Below the pieces are notes generated by a model. It worked only from the letters and a program-made list of their open reading frames with translations, made no database searches and was not told where the DNA came from. Of a stretch of DNA of 64,000 nucleotides, positions 47,520 to 58,991 are shown piece after piece (the stretch's first letter is position 1; every line of letters starts with the position of its first letter). The position numbers and the translations under genes are program-made. Source of the DNA: Cryptomeria japonica (taxonomy: Eukaryota; Streptophyta; Pinopsida; Cupressales; Cupressaceae); NCBI RefSeq assembly GCF_030272615.1, contig NC_081415.1:512333034-512397033 (forward strand). The letters are read 5' to 3'.

Positions 47520-48276
47520 TGGTGTAGGAGAACCCTTCTAGACTCTTTCTCTTTCTTTTTCTTGTTGGTGATATGCTTCTTATGAAGCCATTATACATGA
47601 ATAAGAGCTATGAGCTCATGTGTGCTAGACTAGGTCCTAGTTAGGGTCCTAGTGGAGATCTTAGGGGTTATGAGTCAACATTGTGATTTTCTTTAAAATG
47701 GAGGGTATGCGTTTCCTTGAAGTGTTTAGGGGTCCTTTCTAACATGTTGGTGTCCTTAGGTTGGCCCATTGTGGGTCTAGGAGTCATAAAAAGCAACATT
47801 GGGAAAGTTGCTCAAAAGTTGCAAAACTTGCATGACAACTTCTAAAAGTTGTCAAGCAACTTTTCCACCATAATGTCAAATTCTTTAGGTTAGTGTGGAA
47901 AACCCTAGTTTGGGCACACAGACTAAGGTATAGGTAGTATAAGTACTTGCAAACCCTAAATGAAAGGGTTGGATGTTAGAGATTGTACGACCCTAGAAAA
48001 AGATCAGATTGAGACTGTGAAACTGTGACCAGTCAGTTTGTATGAAGCAATCAAGCAAGTTAATGAATTGAAAAATGTCTAAAACTATGTGGAATGTTTT
48101 TCATGGTGTAAATAATTTCATTTCAAGCAATTAGTTTAGGTTCTTACTTGCATATTGAGTGTGTGTGTAAATAGTTTGTAAATTGTCTTCTTACTATCTA
48201 GTTTTGGACAGGATTGTGTAAATGAAGTCTTAACTCCATTCCCCGTTGTGGAACCACCATGAAACCATGGGGAATG
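47520..48276 (+). repeat. 3' LTR of A, first part
   Basis: Starts TGGTGTAGGAG after the polypurine tract. Matches 33558 onward and is interrupted by B at GAATG (48272-48276). Confidence 0.92.
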
Positions 48277-49087
48277 TGTTGGCATATGGACACTCCAATG
48301 AGACATTATGTTTTATTGAAGGTTTTGTCATTGATGGCAACCTTGCAATCCTATGGCACCGGCAAGACATCATACCGGCAAAGCATTATTCATGCAAGAT
48401 AGTGCACCGACATCAACAAGATCACTCTACACCGGCACTAGCACCAACATAGAAGAAAAGATGTATACCGACACAAAGGCCGATAGGATTTTTGATATGT
48501 AATATTTTGATTATTATTGCAAGCCGACTTGGCAAATTGTAAAATGACCCTTGTATATAAAAGAGATCATTGTAGACATTTTAAAAAGGTAAGTAAGCGA
48601 ACAAAAAGGAAAATTATTAGGTAGACCTAATGTGCGAAATATAGGTTAAGGGTATATGTAAAGAATAGAGCAAGAACAGGTATTGAATCTGGCATTGGAG
48701 ATGCTATTGTAAAGTAGTACAAGTCATTGGATTAGTATAATCCTTATTGTAAGTCAGTGTGACTTCTCATTGAGCAGTGAGCTCTAGGCAATTGCCCTCC
48801 CTGCATGTGCAGACCCCTATTGTAAGTAATATTCTCTTATTGGCCAGTAACTGAATATTGTGGGTTACAAATCCCAGCAAGGTTTTTCCCACACTAGGTT
48901 TCCTCGTTAAACATCTTGTGTTATGGTGCTCTTTTCATGTGGATATTTTTGATTCTGTTTATTATATTAATTCTTGCATACCGGTACACTTCTACTTTAT
49001 GTTCTGTATGTTTTAACTTAAGGAAATTTGACTATTGGTCAGATACTGATTCACCCCCACCTCTTAGTATCTATGGGAACCCTAACA
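48277..49087 (+). repeat. 5' LTR of B
   Basis: 811 bases, the same length as the 3' copy; by eye several percent different, mostly transitions. ACCGG/ACCGA motifs cluster at 48358-48470. TATA box at 48554-48563. TTCACCCCCACCTC lies about 35 bases before the end. The primer site TGGTATCAGAGC starts at 49090. Confidence 0.93.
48554..48563 (+). promoter_or_regulatory. TATA box of B 5' LTR
   Basis: TATATAAAAG followed by AGATCATTG. The same sequence is in the 3' LTR (54285-54294) and, with one difference downstream, in B' (58514-58505, minus strand). It lies about 280 bases into the LTR, consistent with a U3 core promoter. Confidence 0.6.
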
Positions 49088-49158
49088 ATTGGTATCAGAG
49101 CCTGGTCCTCTATTATCAGAAGCATAAGAGCTTGAGGAAGATCTTGACACCGGTAAAG

Positions 49159-50292
49159 ATGGAAAATCTGATGAAGCAACTTGAAGGAGCTCTTACTGAC
49201 TATGATGCAGAGAAGTTGAAAAATATCAAATTAGAAGATGATTTAAGAGTAGCTCAGGATATCATTCAGGCACTTCAAGAAAATCTTACTGTTACAATAA
49301 ATAAGAGAAGAGAACTTTGTGAAAAATTGCAAAATGAGAATGATGAAAAGGAATCACTTAATAATATGCTAAGCAAGTTGAAACAAGAGATCATGACAAC
49401 AAAAAATGAAATGCAGGATATGACTATGAGATTTTGCAAAGAAATCGAGGACAGAAAGAAGAATGAAGAAGAATTGACTACAAGACTAAGTGATGCGGCA
49501 AATGAGAACACAAGACTTAGCTATGAAAATGACATGTTGAAGACAGATCTGACGCATACTCAGAATGACTCAAATGAACTAATGAGACAAAAAGAAATCT
49601 TGGAAAGGGAATTGAAAACTACAAATCAACATAAAGAAAAATTCAAGAAAATATCAGAAGAACTTGGTACTTTATTGAAGAATCAAAAATCCAAAGGTGA
49701 CACTTCTAGAATTGGATTTGAAGTTGGAGAAAGTTCCGATACTGCAAATAATCAGGATCACAGCAAACCGGTAAGACCACCTAATACTTATAAATTCAAT
49801 GGAAAATGCTTTAACTATAATAAATATGGTCATAGGGAAAATGAATGTAGATCTACGAATTATCAGAATATCAATCCTCCCACCGGTCAATGCTCCAAAT
49901 GCAACAAAGTTGGTCATAACTCTGAAAACTGCAGAATGAATGTAAGATGTTATGTTTGTGGAATATTTGGACATCTATCAAATCAATGCAGAACACAAAC
50001 CAGCATAGGTTATGGGAAAGCTATTTAGAAAAATAATGTAACTTATTATGCATGTAACAAGATTCAGCATATTGCTAAATTTTGTAGAAGTAAAGGTACA
50101 CCGATAGACAACAAAAATGCCAACTTGAAAGGTAAAGAAAAAGTTGAAGAGGTTAAGCAAGAATTCTCAAAGCAATGGATTAGAAAAGATTATCTAATTA
50201 TTGGGAATACTCCTCCACCAGTGGAACCAACAAATGTTCCACTGGCAGGACAAAGTGATTCTCCACCGGCAGGAAGTTCTTCATCTTATTGA
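49159..50292 (+). pseudogene. B ORF1: gag-like coiled-coil protein with four CCHC knuckles
   Basis: Start ATG 49159 (MENLMKQLEGAL), 57 bases after the primer site; the upstream frame through the LTR is not needed. About 377 codons, with one premature TAG at 50026 (Gln in B'). Residues about 10-180 are charged heptad-like sequence (coiled coil). Knuckles then follow: CFNYNKYGHRENEC (second Cys mutated; Cys in B'), CSKCNKVGHNSENC, CYVCGIFGHLSNQC and CYACNKIQ-HIAKFC after the stop (as CYACNKIGHIAKFC in B'). The tail is proline-rich (TPPPVEP). No capsid domain is recognisable by eye. The expected role is RNA binding and particle assembly. Confidence 0.85.
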
Positions 50293-50592
50293 AGAAAATT
50301 GTCTTGAGGGTTTGGCAATCTAATGACACATGTGCTATTATTCCCTCAGTTAGAGAAAAGAAGTTGAAAATCACTTATTACCGGCAAATAAAGTTAAGTG
50401 AATACATAATCGGCATGCAATTAATGTGGTAGGTAGTGAAAAAGACTATAAAATAAGGTTTTGGCTCCATTTCATTTCACCGTGATTTCAAACTTTCAAA
50501 GAGCGCAAAGATTTCTGAGCTAAGGCATTTTGAGAAAGAAGCAAGCACACTCCAGGCAATCATTCATCCAAGATAGAAAAAGGTATTTTATC
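50293..50592 (+). other. ORF1-ORF2 spacer of B
   Basis: About 300 non-coding bases. B' has a comparable spacer (62201-62500). It could hold the leader for a second transcript or translation of ORF2. No clear promoter was recognised. Confidence 0.5.
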
Positions 50593-53500
50593 ATGGCATC
50601 CACCTCTGCAATTGAATATATAGTGAACCCTACTATTGTGGAAGTAATTAAAAGACCTAGGCCCGTATTTCAGTTGGTCCCCGAAATAGAAAAGAAGAAT
50701 GATACCTTAAGTGTATTCTCTCAAATCCCTAAAGGTGTTGTATATGTTGAAGACCCTAGAATGTATATTCACTGCAATATTGAAGAGCTAGGAGATGAGG
50801 AAATCAAAACCATGTACAAAAATGAGATATGTGATGATACCGGCAATATCAAAGCTGAACACAAAATCATTAAAACCCTAGGATTCACAGAAATCCTTAG
50901 TATTCCTGAATTTCCTAAGGATGTGATTAGGATAGTGTTAAGCAGAGTTCATGGAGAATTTTTCTGGTTAGATGCAATTCATAAGATCACCAAGCAAGTG
51001 GTAAAGGCTGTCATAGGGTTACCAGCCACTAGTAAAAGACTAGACAAAAACAAGAAAGTTTCAAATGATTTAGTCATAGACCTAACAGGTGCAACATTTG
51101 ATAAAAGATCTTTAAGGGTTAATGATGTAAAGGATACAAATGTAAGATTCATAAGCATGATATTAGGTTACAAAGCCACTCATGCCAATAGACTTAACTC
51201 AGTCTCAAGTCTATACATTAAGTGTGCTTATGACATGATAACAAACAATGCAAAAATTGACATCTATGAATGGTTAAAGGATGAACTGATAGACAACCTT
51301 GGAAAGATAAAGAAGGATAAGAAAGGAACCTTCAGATTTGGAAATTTGTTAGTGTGTCTAATGCTTCATATAACAAAACAAGTTCCCGGTATAGGACATA
51401 AAGAATTTGGATATGACATACCGGTAGGAAAGCAACTGACAGAACTGTTCAATACCATGGATGAGAATAAGGAAAACAACATTCATGACATTTTCCAAGC
51501 ACTAAAAATGAAAATGAAGAAAAGGACAAGGTTATCTCAGGAAATTGTAGATAAATACAAAGATGATATATGCTTTGTTATGAAAAAGGGTGAAATATGG
51601 ATGGAAGTAGTCATCCCTAGGACAATCTGGGTAACAAAAATGGGGTATGAAATAGATGACCGCATAGTTGAAACATATGCCAAAGCACTTCTGGAAGCCC
51701 CCAATGAACCTAAGGAGGAAGCATTTGGTAGTGCTGAAACAATAGAAAAACAAATACAATCCAAGAAAAGAGTGAAGAAGGTAGAAACATTTGTGAGAAA
51801 AGGATCCAGACAAGCAAAAGCCATTAAGGAAGATGTATTAAAGAAAACCGGCATAACTGAAGATGAGTTGGCAGCCCCACAACTTGAAGCTCATCTATCA
51901 CCGGTAGGTACCTCTTCAGAAGGAGACATGCCAACAACCTTTAAAAGAGTTGTTAGGAAAAGAGATCCCTCACTGGCAACCACTCCTTTACCTAGAAGGA
52001 TAAGGTAGAAGCAACAAGCTGTGAGATCTCAGGTTAGAAAGGTCACACCTAAAAAGAAGCTGACTCCTAAGAAAAAGAAAAAGGCAAAAACTGACTTGGC
52101 ACCTCTAGACATTTTGTTAAATGAGATCACAGAGGAAGGAAAACTAAAGAACATAGGGAAAATTTATGACACCCTATTGGCTGATGAGAAAGGGCAAGTT
52201 GAGGAGAGTGTAATACTACACATGGACATGTTTAAAAAGTTTTTGATGGAAGTCATAAATGAAATTCCTAATGACTTATACAAAAGACTTGAGGCCAGAA
52301 GGCAAGGAGTAATTGAACTGGACAAGAAAATAAAAATAGAAAAACTACTTGTTGTATATCCAGTAAACTCCCCAAAAGAAATTGATGATCTGATAGCTCA
52401 GGCCAACCGGATAGTTTTTTCCACTGCACACTAGCATATTTCACTAATGGCAGGTAGAGTTACAAAGGTTTTAGAGGAAACAGAAGATGGTTGGGACATA
52501 TTTTTGGTTGAAAAAGAGAAACAAGAAGAATATAGGAATCCCAAGCCTATTAAGGTATATCAGAAGGATAAGGACAAAGGGAAAGGGAAAATTGGTGGAC
52601 CTCCAAGCATAAAGGTTAAAGATAACCTACCTCCATCTGTCAAAATTACAATCCCTGAAAACCAACCGACAGCTGAAAGCATGGATGCAGAGGATAGCAG
52701 TACAAATCCTGAAGTCCTATTCACTGTAAATGTTGATACCCGAAAGATCAAGATAATAGTTGATAAAGACTCAAGTGAAAAATCAGATATGGCTAAAAAG
52801 CCTTTGGTAATAGGAAATACAGAGCAACCGGTAGAGGATACAAAGAAAAAGATGGAATCTGAGGCACAATCAGAGAAACTGATAGAGCTAAAGGCTCCAG
52901 TACAGATGCCACCGGTAAGCAATGAAGCAGGAAAACTAGTGCTAAAGGAAATGCAAACACAAATTGACCTGCTAGAGGTCAATACAAGCATGGTCACTTC
53001 CACTAGTACTCAGTTTGTTGGGTCACCATCAAAGTCAACAAATGTGACTGAGGTATTACTTGAATCCATCAAGAAAATAACTGACTATAGTTCACAAGCT
53101 TACAAAGTAATAGATGATTCAATACCAATTTTGAAGATAATCACTCCTGATTGTAATATAGATAATAAAGATTCTTTAGGATAGTTGGATACATTATGTA
53201 AATACATCTCTAGAAATATTGAGAAAATAAAGGTAGAATCTGTAAAGGACATTGTAGAAAAGGAGAAACAGAAATTCTTTGAGGAAGAAACTAAGAAGTG
53301 TAACAAAGACTTTGACACACTTCTACCGGAACTGTGTAGTTTGTTAAAAGAGTACAAAAACCTGTACAAAGACACATGCAAAACAAACTTCCTGATTGTA
53401 GATATAGACAAGAAAATAAGAAAGACATAGGAAGAGATAAACAAGCTTGCAGACAATTTTGTCAACTCACCGGATTCACTATCTGTTTTTGAAGATAAGT

Positions 53501-53799
53501 TAGCAAACTTTGAGGCACAATTACTTAAATAGGAGAAAGAGAAAGAGACAATAATAAATAAGGCAAAACACTTGAGATCTAAACTGAGTCCAAGATTGGA
53601 CTATCTAGCATCTCTATGAAAGGAAATCTTAGAGGCATTAACACCGAGAAGTAAAACACTGGCAGAACAATTGTAGCATCTCACTGGCACTATGAAGAGG
53701 ACTGAAACAACAATAAAAGATAGCAAAAAGTTTATGGATATTATAAACTTAATCTTGGGTAATCTTTTTCAGAAAATAACTACCCAACTACAAGGTTGA
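50593..53799 (+). pseudogene. B ORF2: large unrecognised protein (about 1,068 codons)
   Basis: From ATG 50593 (MASTSAIEYIV) to TGA 53797-53799 in one frame. It is broken only by nonsense codons at 52006, 52432, 53182, 53428, 53530, 53617 and 53674, with no frameshift. The N-terminal domain (about 1-300) has conserved blocks VYVEDPRMYIHCNIEELGD, FPKDVIRIVLSRVHG, FFWLDAIHKITK, LGYKATHANRLNSVSSL and FRFGNLLVCLMLHITK. A basic stretch follows (VTPKKKLTPKKKKKAKTD, about 475-500, nuclear-signal-like). Then DILLNEITEEGKLKNIGKIY, LYKRLEARRQGVIELDKK, AGRVTKVLEETEDGWDIFLV, a proline/acid-rich linker and a coiled-coil-like C-terminus. B' encodes the same protein. There is no RT, INT, PR or transmembrane pattern. 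Function unknown. Confidence 0.8.
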
Positions 53800-54007
53800 G
53801 GATATGGACCAGGATAACTACAAACTCTACTAAACCTTTGTCATTGATACCAAAGGGGGAGTAGTAGGATGAGAAAATTCAAAGTCAGGAATCATATGCT
53901 CAGGGGGAGCCCCTCATATTTTTGGTAAATTTTTTTTGGTCTACACATTTTTGGACACCTTTTTGAAATTTCTCATGAGTGTTGCCATCAATGCCAAAGG
54001 GGGAGAT
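53800..54007 (+). other. B polypurine tract doublet
   Basis: GATACCAAAGGGGGAGTAG near 53849-53867 and CAATGCCAAAGGGGGAGATTG ending at the 3' LTR (about 53989-54009). The second is identical in D over at least 20 bases. Confidence 0.85.
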
Positions 54008-54818
54008 TGTTGGCATATGGACACTCCAATGAGACATTGTGTGTGACTGAAGGTTTTGTCATTGATGGCAACCTTGCAATCCTATGGCACCGACAAGACA
54101 TCATACCAGCAAATCATTATTCAAGCAAGACAGTGCATCGACATCAACAAGATCACTCTACATTGGCACCTGCACCGGCACAGAAGAAAAGATGTATACC
54201 GACACAAAGGCTGACAGGATTTTTGATATGTAATATTTTGATTATTATTGCAAGCCAATTTGGCAAATTGTAAAATGACTCTTGTATATAAAAGAGATCA
54301 TTGTAGACATTTTAAAAAGGTAAGTAAGCGAACTAAAAGGAAAATTATTAGGCAGACCTAATGTGCGAAATATAGGTTAAGGGTATATGTAAAGAACAAA
54401 GCAAGAACCGGTACTAAAGTTGGCATTGGAGATGCTATTGTAAAGCAGTACAAGTCATTGGATTAGTATAATCCTTATTGTAAGTCAGTGTGACTTCTCA
54501 TTGAGTAGTGAGCTCTAGGCAATTGGCCTCCCTGCATGTGCAGGCCCCTATTGTAAGTAATATTCTCTTATTGGCCAATAAGTGAATATTGTGGGTCATA
54601 AATCCCACCAAGGTTTTTCCCACACTGGGTTTCCTCATTAAACATCTTGTGTTATGGTGTTCTTTTCATGTGTATATTTTTTATTCTGTTTATTACATTA
54701 ATTATTGCATACCGGTACACTGCTACTTTATGTTCTGTATGTTTTAACTTAAGGAAATTTGACTACCGGTCAGATACTGATTCACCCCCCCCTCTCAGTA
54801 TCTATGGGAACCCTAACA
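54008..54818 (+). repeat. 3' LTR of B
   Basis: 811 bases, ending CCCTAACA. Run of 8 C at 54785-54792. Followed by GAATG and the rest of A's LTR. Confidence 0.93.
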
Positions 54819-55673
54819 GAATGGATGTGAAGACCTTGTACATTAGTCCCAAGCAAGCAGTGCCCTTCAAAATGCAGGGAGGCCAAGAAAAGACCTACTC
54901 CTAGGTGAGACTGGATAGTGCGTAGTTAGGAGAGGTTGAATTGCAGAGGTCTTGGAGAGCAAGGTTGAATAGTGGAGAGTACATCCTTTGGAGGAAGTGC
55001 AGAGGAGTGTTTGAGGCATCAATAGTGTGAAGGAGGAGCCTCCACCAATCCAAGCAAGGTGGCTAACACTAAAAACCTTCACTATGACCGAGGCAAACTA
55101 CAAAACCCTCATAAAACCCTCGTAAAACCCCAAAATTTGCCCTATGCACTGTACGGCCACTTGGAGACCCAAAACCTAGAAAATCCTTGAGCCCTTTCCA
55201 ATTGAATGGCAGTCCATTTTGGGAGTTAGGGTTGTTTGTGCATCATTTGTGAGAGGGAGCCCTAGAAGACCGATTAGGAGGCCTAATTGGTCCTAATCCT
55301 TATAGCCCTTTTTGAAGGCAAAAACCCAAATTTGTGAAATTGGTAAGGGTTTAGAATCTTGAAACCTCTTGGGGGCTCATAAATGGGTGGAAAAACCTTA
55401 AAATAGACCTCAAACAACCTTGCTAAGACCTTGGAAGGTGTGGAACAAGATTAACCCTTATTAGTCATAGTAAGGGATTTTGAGTCTCATGAGTAGGTGA
55501 GACCTTAGGAGCAGCATAGCAACTCATTAGTGGGTGGATTGGGAACGTTCAGGGGATTCCTCAAGAAAAGGAATTCCTAGAGACCCTAGGGTGTGAGGAG
55601 ATCACCATGAGATCCAAGGAAAGGATCCAAGAGCATAGACTAGGCTAGTCTATCCCAAAACCCCATCCCATCA
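54819..55673 (+). repeat. 3' LTR of A, second part
   Basis: Continues A's LTR from GAATGGATG to CCCATCA, matching 34300-35152 of the 5' LTR. Confidence 0.92.
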
Positions 55674-57983
55674 CTTAATTATGACAAGCAATCATGATAA
55701 TTCATGAGTCATGTGACAAAATGACCCAAAATTAAATGCATGTCAGCTATATGTCAAATCAGGCTTTAGCTCACATGAACTTACTTAATTAGTACAACCA
55801 TTTAAGTCATGAGTGTGATTTTGTCTATTTTTCTTGTGAAAAATAGCAATTGTTTCTAGATGTTTCTCAATAGTTGTTCCAGCGAGGAAAATTGGAGGTA
55901 TTGTATCTGCACACAAAATTTTTCTAAGAATTTTCTATTGAGATCAGGTTAGTTTTAATCATTCTCTCTTGTCTTGTATTTACTTATTCTTGAAGCTAGT
56001 TGTTGTTCATTCCCCTTTGTTGTGTATAAGAACTAATTACATTCCTGTAATTGTTTGATTAAAATGAGAGGGGCCATTATGAGGCCACCTCTACCAAAAT
56101 TGGGCCACACTTCTTGCCTAGTTAGTTCACTCCTAGAAATGGGAGATACTTCATTAGCCCAGGTGGATCTCTCTGATTTTCTTGAGAGTGCCAGAAACCC
56201 AGTTCAAAATTCAATGATGGAGAGAATTGTGAAGAGTGGTTTTGTTGAAGCCGCCACATTTCCCATTGTTGCACCATGCCCAGAGTTAGTATTGGAATGT
56301 ATGAATAGGTATGACATGGAGGATAGGTGTACCAAGAACATTAATAGCGAAGTGTTATTAAAAATAGACAGGGAGACCGTAATGGAAGATATGGGCATAC
56401 CTCATAAGGAGCCATATGAGAACTGGACTATTGGCACTTTTTACTCCTTCTTTTCTGAGAAGAAAAATACTTATAAAAGTGTAATTTTTCAAGAATTGGT
56501 TATTGAAGATTCAAAAGGGGGGTCTAGGTTACCAAGGCCACTTACTAGAGAACACTTCATAACAAAGGTGTCAGACATTGTCATTTTGTTGAATAGGTTA
56601 AAATGAAATTCCCATGCCTTTTACTGGGAAGATTGGATGTACTTCTACATCCAAGTCATGCTCAATAGAAGCTCCTACTTGGATTCAGGGTAGGTAACTG
56701 CAGAAAAATTGCACGAGAGTCTAAATGGGTTTGCGGAAATGAGTGATTTCTTTATGTCTTCATATTTATTTTATATTCTTGCTTGTATGCAGGATTGGAA
56801 TGGCTTGAATCATGAACCCTGGATTGATGAAATAAGGGCATATGAATATTACCCTCACCTATAGGAAAAAAAAATGCAGAGAATTTTATGAGATGGAATG
56901 ATGTTTTTGCAGGAAGATTGGTTTATGAATTGCAGTGAAACACAAATAAGAGGTTGACAATAGAAGTCATGGAATTTATTGGCATTTATGGTAGTTACTT
57001 TATCTAATTCCCTCACTTCACTTATATTAGAGTTGGTGGATTTTACGGTGAACCTTTTAGGTTACCCAGGTTTGTGTTGGATAGCTATGTTTTAATCAAA
57101 GTTGGTTGACCACTAGCATATATTGACAACAAAAGTTGAGTGATGTCTGGGGTGGTATTTCTTGTAGAAATTGGACACTATAGTTGTGCATTGATTTCAA
57201 ATGTGTTGAACCTGGAACATTATCTCAAGAAGTTCAAATTGTAGTTGTATGTTGCCAGATATAAATTTGACAGTTGAACATTTGCTATGGAGAATTTAGA
57301 TGTTGATAATGGTTTTCGGCATGAACCTTAGTTGGAGGATTATTGGGAGAACAATGTTGATGAGTTTGAAGTCAGAAGAAGGTTGTGGTCAAGGTTCATG
57401 GTTCAAAAAATTGTAACAATGGGCTTATTCATGAATGTTTCTAGGGTGCAAGAAGATGGAGATGAGGAAGTAGTTGAACTTGAGTTCGATGAAAGGATAC
57501 AATGACAACCTACTCAAGAAATTGATTGGAATAGGAAATAGGACGATAACATTCAGACCAAAACTTTAAATCTAATTAGAAGAAGAAAAAATGGTTGAAA
57601 GATCATCATTTTAGACAAATGCCTATTATTGCACCTAAGGATAAGAGATTTGACCGAGCCTGTGTGACTTCCCAAACATGTCTTCCTTCTTCTAATGTTA
57701 CTGTTGATATTGCAGGTGATGAGAAATAGAGGATGAAGAAGGCCAAGATTACAAATTTAGGATAGTCCTCTTTGGGTTCTGCCTCTTCTCATGTTACCAA
57801 ATCACTTAATAGGAAAAGGTATTAGAAAATCCTTGCGAGTTCACTAGTAGTAGACTTCAATCATGAGGAATAAATTAAAGAAGTAATGGATACTCAGATG
57901 CAGGATCAACCCATCATAGATGCTACAAAAAAAGGAAAGGGAATCCAACAACCTAAGGGTTTTGGGAATACCATGGTCGTTAT
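55674..57983 (+). repeat. Element C 3' LTR, second part
   Basis: Starts with the duplicated CTTAA and matches the 5' LTR from about 16669 to about 18980. It is cut by B' at 57984. Contains the second copy of the LTR-internal reading frame. Confidence 0.88.
56064..57960 (+). pseudogene. LTR-internal protein remnant of element C, 3' copy
   Basis: Longest open part 56055-56606: MRGAIMRPPLPKLGHTSCLV, DLSDFLESARNPVQNSMMER, FPIVAPCPELVLECMNRYDM and RLPRPLTREHFITKVSDIVI. Downstream the same blocks as the 5' copy are visible with stops (for example SSYLFYILACMQDWNG). It preserves the N-terminal region better than the 5' copy, where a TAA interrupts near 17081. Family not recognised. Confidence 0.55.
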
Positions 57984-58785
57984 TGTTAGGGTTCCCACAG
58001 ATACTAAGAGGGGGAGGTGAATCACTATCTGATCGGTAATGAGATTTTCTTGAAATAGAACATGCAGAACATAAAGTAACAGTATACCGGTATCCAAGAA
58101 TTAATGTAAATAACAGAATCAAAAACATCCACATGAAAAGAACACCATAACACAAGATGTTTAACGAGGAAGCCCGGTCTAGAAAAACCTCGGTGGGATT
58201 TGTGACCCACAATATTCACTTATTGGCCAATAAGAGAATATTACTTACAATAGGGGCCTGCACATGCAGGAAGGCCAACTGCCTAGAGCACACTGCTCAA
58301 TAAGAAGTCACATTGACTTACAATGAGGATTACGCAAATCCAATGATCTTTACTGCTTTACAATAGCATCTTCAATGCCAAATTCAGTACTGGTTCTTGC
58401 TCCGCTCTTTACATATACACTTGACCTACAATTCGCACATTAGGTTTGCCTTATAATTTTCTTTATGCTTCCTATCCATATCCTACAAATGACTACAATG
58501 ATCTCTTTTATATACAAGAGTCATTTTACAATTTTCCAAGTCGGCTTACAATAATAAACAAAATATTACATATCAAAAATCTTGTCGACCTTTGTGCCGG
58601 TATACATGTTCTCTTTTGTGCCGGTGCCAGTGTAGATTGATCTTGCTAATGCCGGTGCACTGTCTTGTTTGAATAATGCTTTGCCAGTATAATGTCTTGC
58701 CGGTGCCATAGGATTGCAAGGTTTCCATCAATGACAAAACCTCCAATCACATACAATGTCTCATTGGAGTGTCCATATGGCAACA
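57984..58785 (-). repeat. 3' LTR of B'
   Basis: 802 bases. The minus strand starts TGTTGCCATATGG at 58785 and ends CCCTAACA at 57984. TATA box at 58514-58505. Confidence 0.92.
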
Positions 58786-58991
58786 ATTTCCCCCTTTGGC
58801 ATTGATGGCAACACTCATGAGAAATTTCAAAAGGATATCCATAAATGTGTAGACCAAAAATGTTACCAAAAATGTGAGAACTCCCCCTGAGCATATGATC
58901 CCTATGTTTTTGAATTTTCTCATCCTGCTACTCCCCCTTTGGCATCAATGACAAAGGTTAGTAGAGTTTGTAGTTGTACCAATCCATAACC
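58786..58991 (-). other. B' polypurine tract doublet
   Basis: The minus strand reads CAATGCCAAAGGGGGAAATTG next to the LTR (58805-58784) and GATGCCAAAGGGGGAGTAG near 58946-58928, the same arrangement as in B, D and E. Confidence 0.82.

Larger units (their letters stand above)
48277..54818 (+). mobile_element. Non-autonomous two-ORF LTR retroelement B
   Basis: 6,542 bases. Flanked by GAATG (48272-48276 and 54819-54823). Two 811-base LTRs (TGTTGGCATATGG...CCCTAACA), a tRNA-Met primer site and two polypurine tracts. The interior has only a gag-like ORF and a large unrecognised ORF; no protease, integrase or RT motif was found in any frame. A second copy, B', lies at 57984 onward, so the layout is a family trait and not a local deletion. 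Terminal and priming sequences match copia elements D and E. Confidence 0.92.
33558..55673 (+). mobile_element. Ty3/gypsy chromovirus A, nested (7.9 kb without inserts)
   Basis: Flanked by CTTAA at 33553-33557 and 55674-55678. It carries LTRs TGGTGTAGGAG...CCCATCA, a tRNA-Met primer site, gag, protease, RT, RNase H, integrase and a chromodomain-like end. E is inserted in its integrase and B in its 3' LTR. Removing both inserts leaves about 7,870 bases, a normal size. Confidence 0.95.
16159..57983 (+). mobile_element. Tat-like Ty3/gypsy element C, host of the nest (continues past 57983)
   Basis: The 5' LTR is 16159-19644. Then come a primer-site-like sequence, gag (split by D), protease, an upstream RNase H, RT, a truncated second RNase H and integrase. 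The 3' LTR starts at 33051, is split at 33557 by A and resumes at 55679. It is broken again at 57983 by B'; its last roughly 670 bases lie outside the window. Without inserts, about 12 kb of C is visible. LTR copies differ by roughly 15-20% in the stretch compared by eye (17170-17370 against 56160-56360), so C is the oldest member. Confidence 0.8.

Noticed and set aside
50293-50592. B as an autonomous element with a hidden pol
   Set aside because: No frame in B or B' between LTRs contains RT (xxDD), integrase or protease motifs.
50593-53799. B ORF2 as an envelope-like protein
   Set aside because: There is no signal peptide and no hydrophobic membrane segment, and a basic nuclear-signal-like stretch and coiled coil argue against it.
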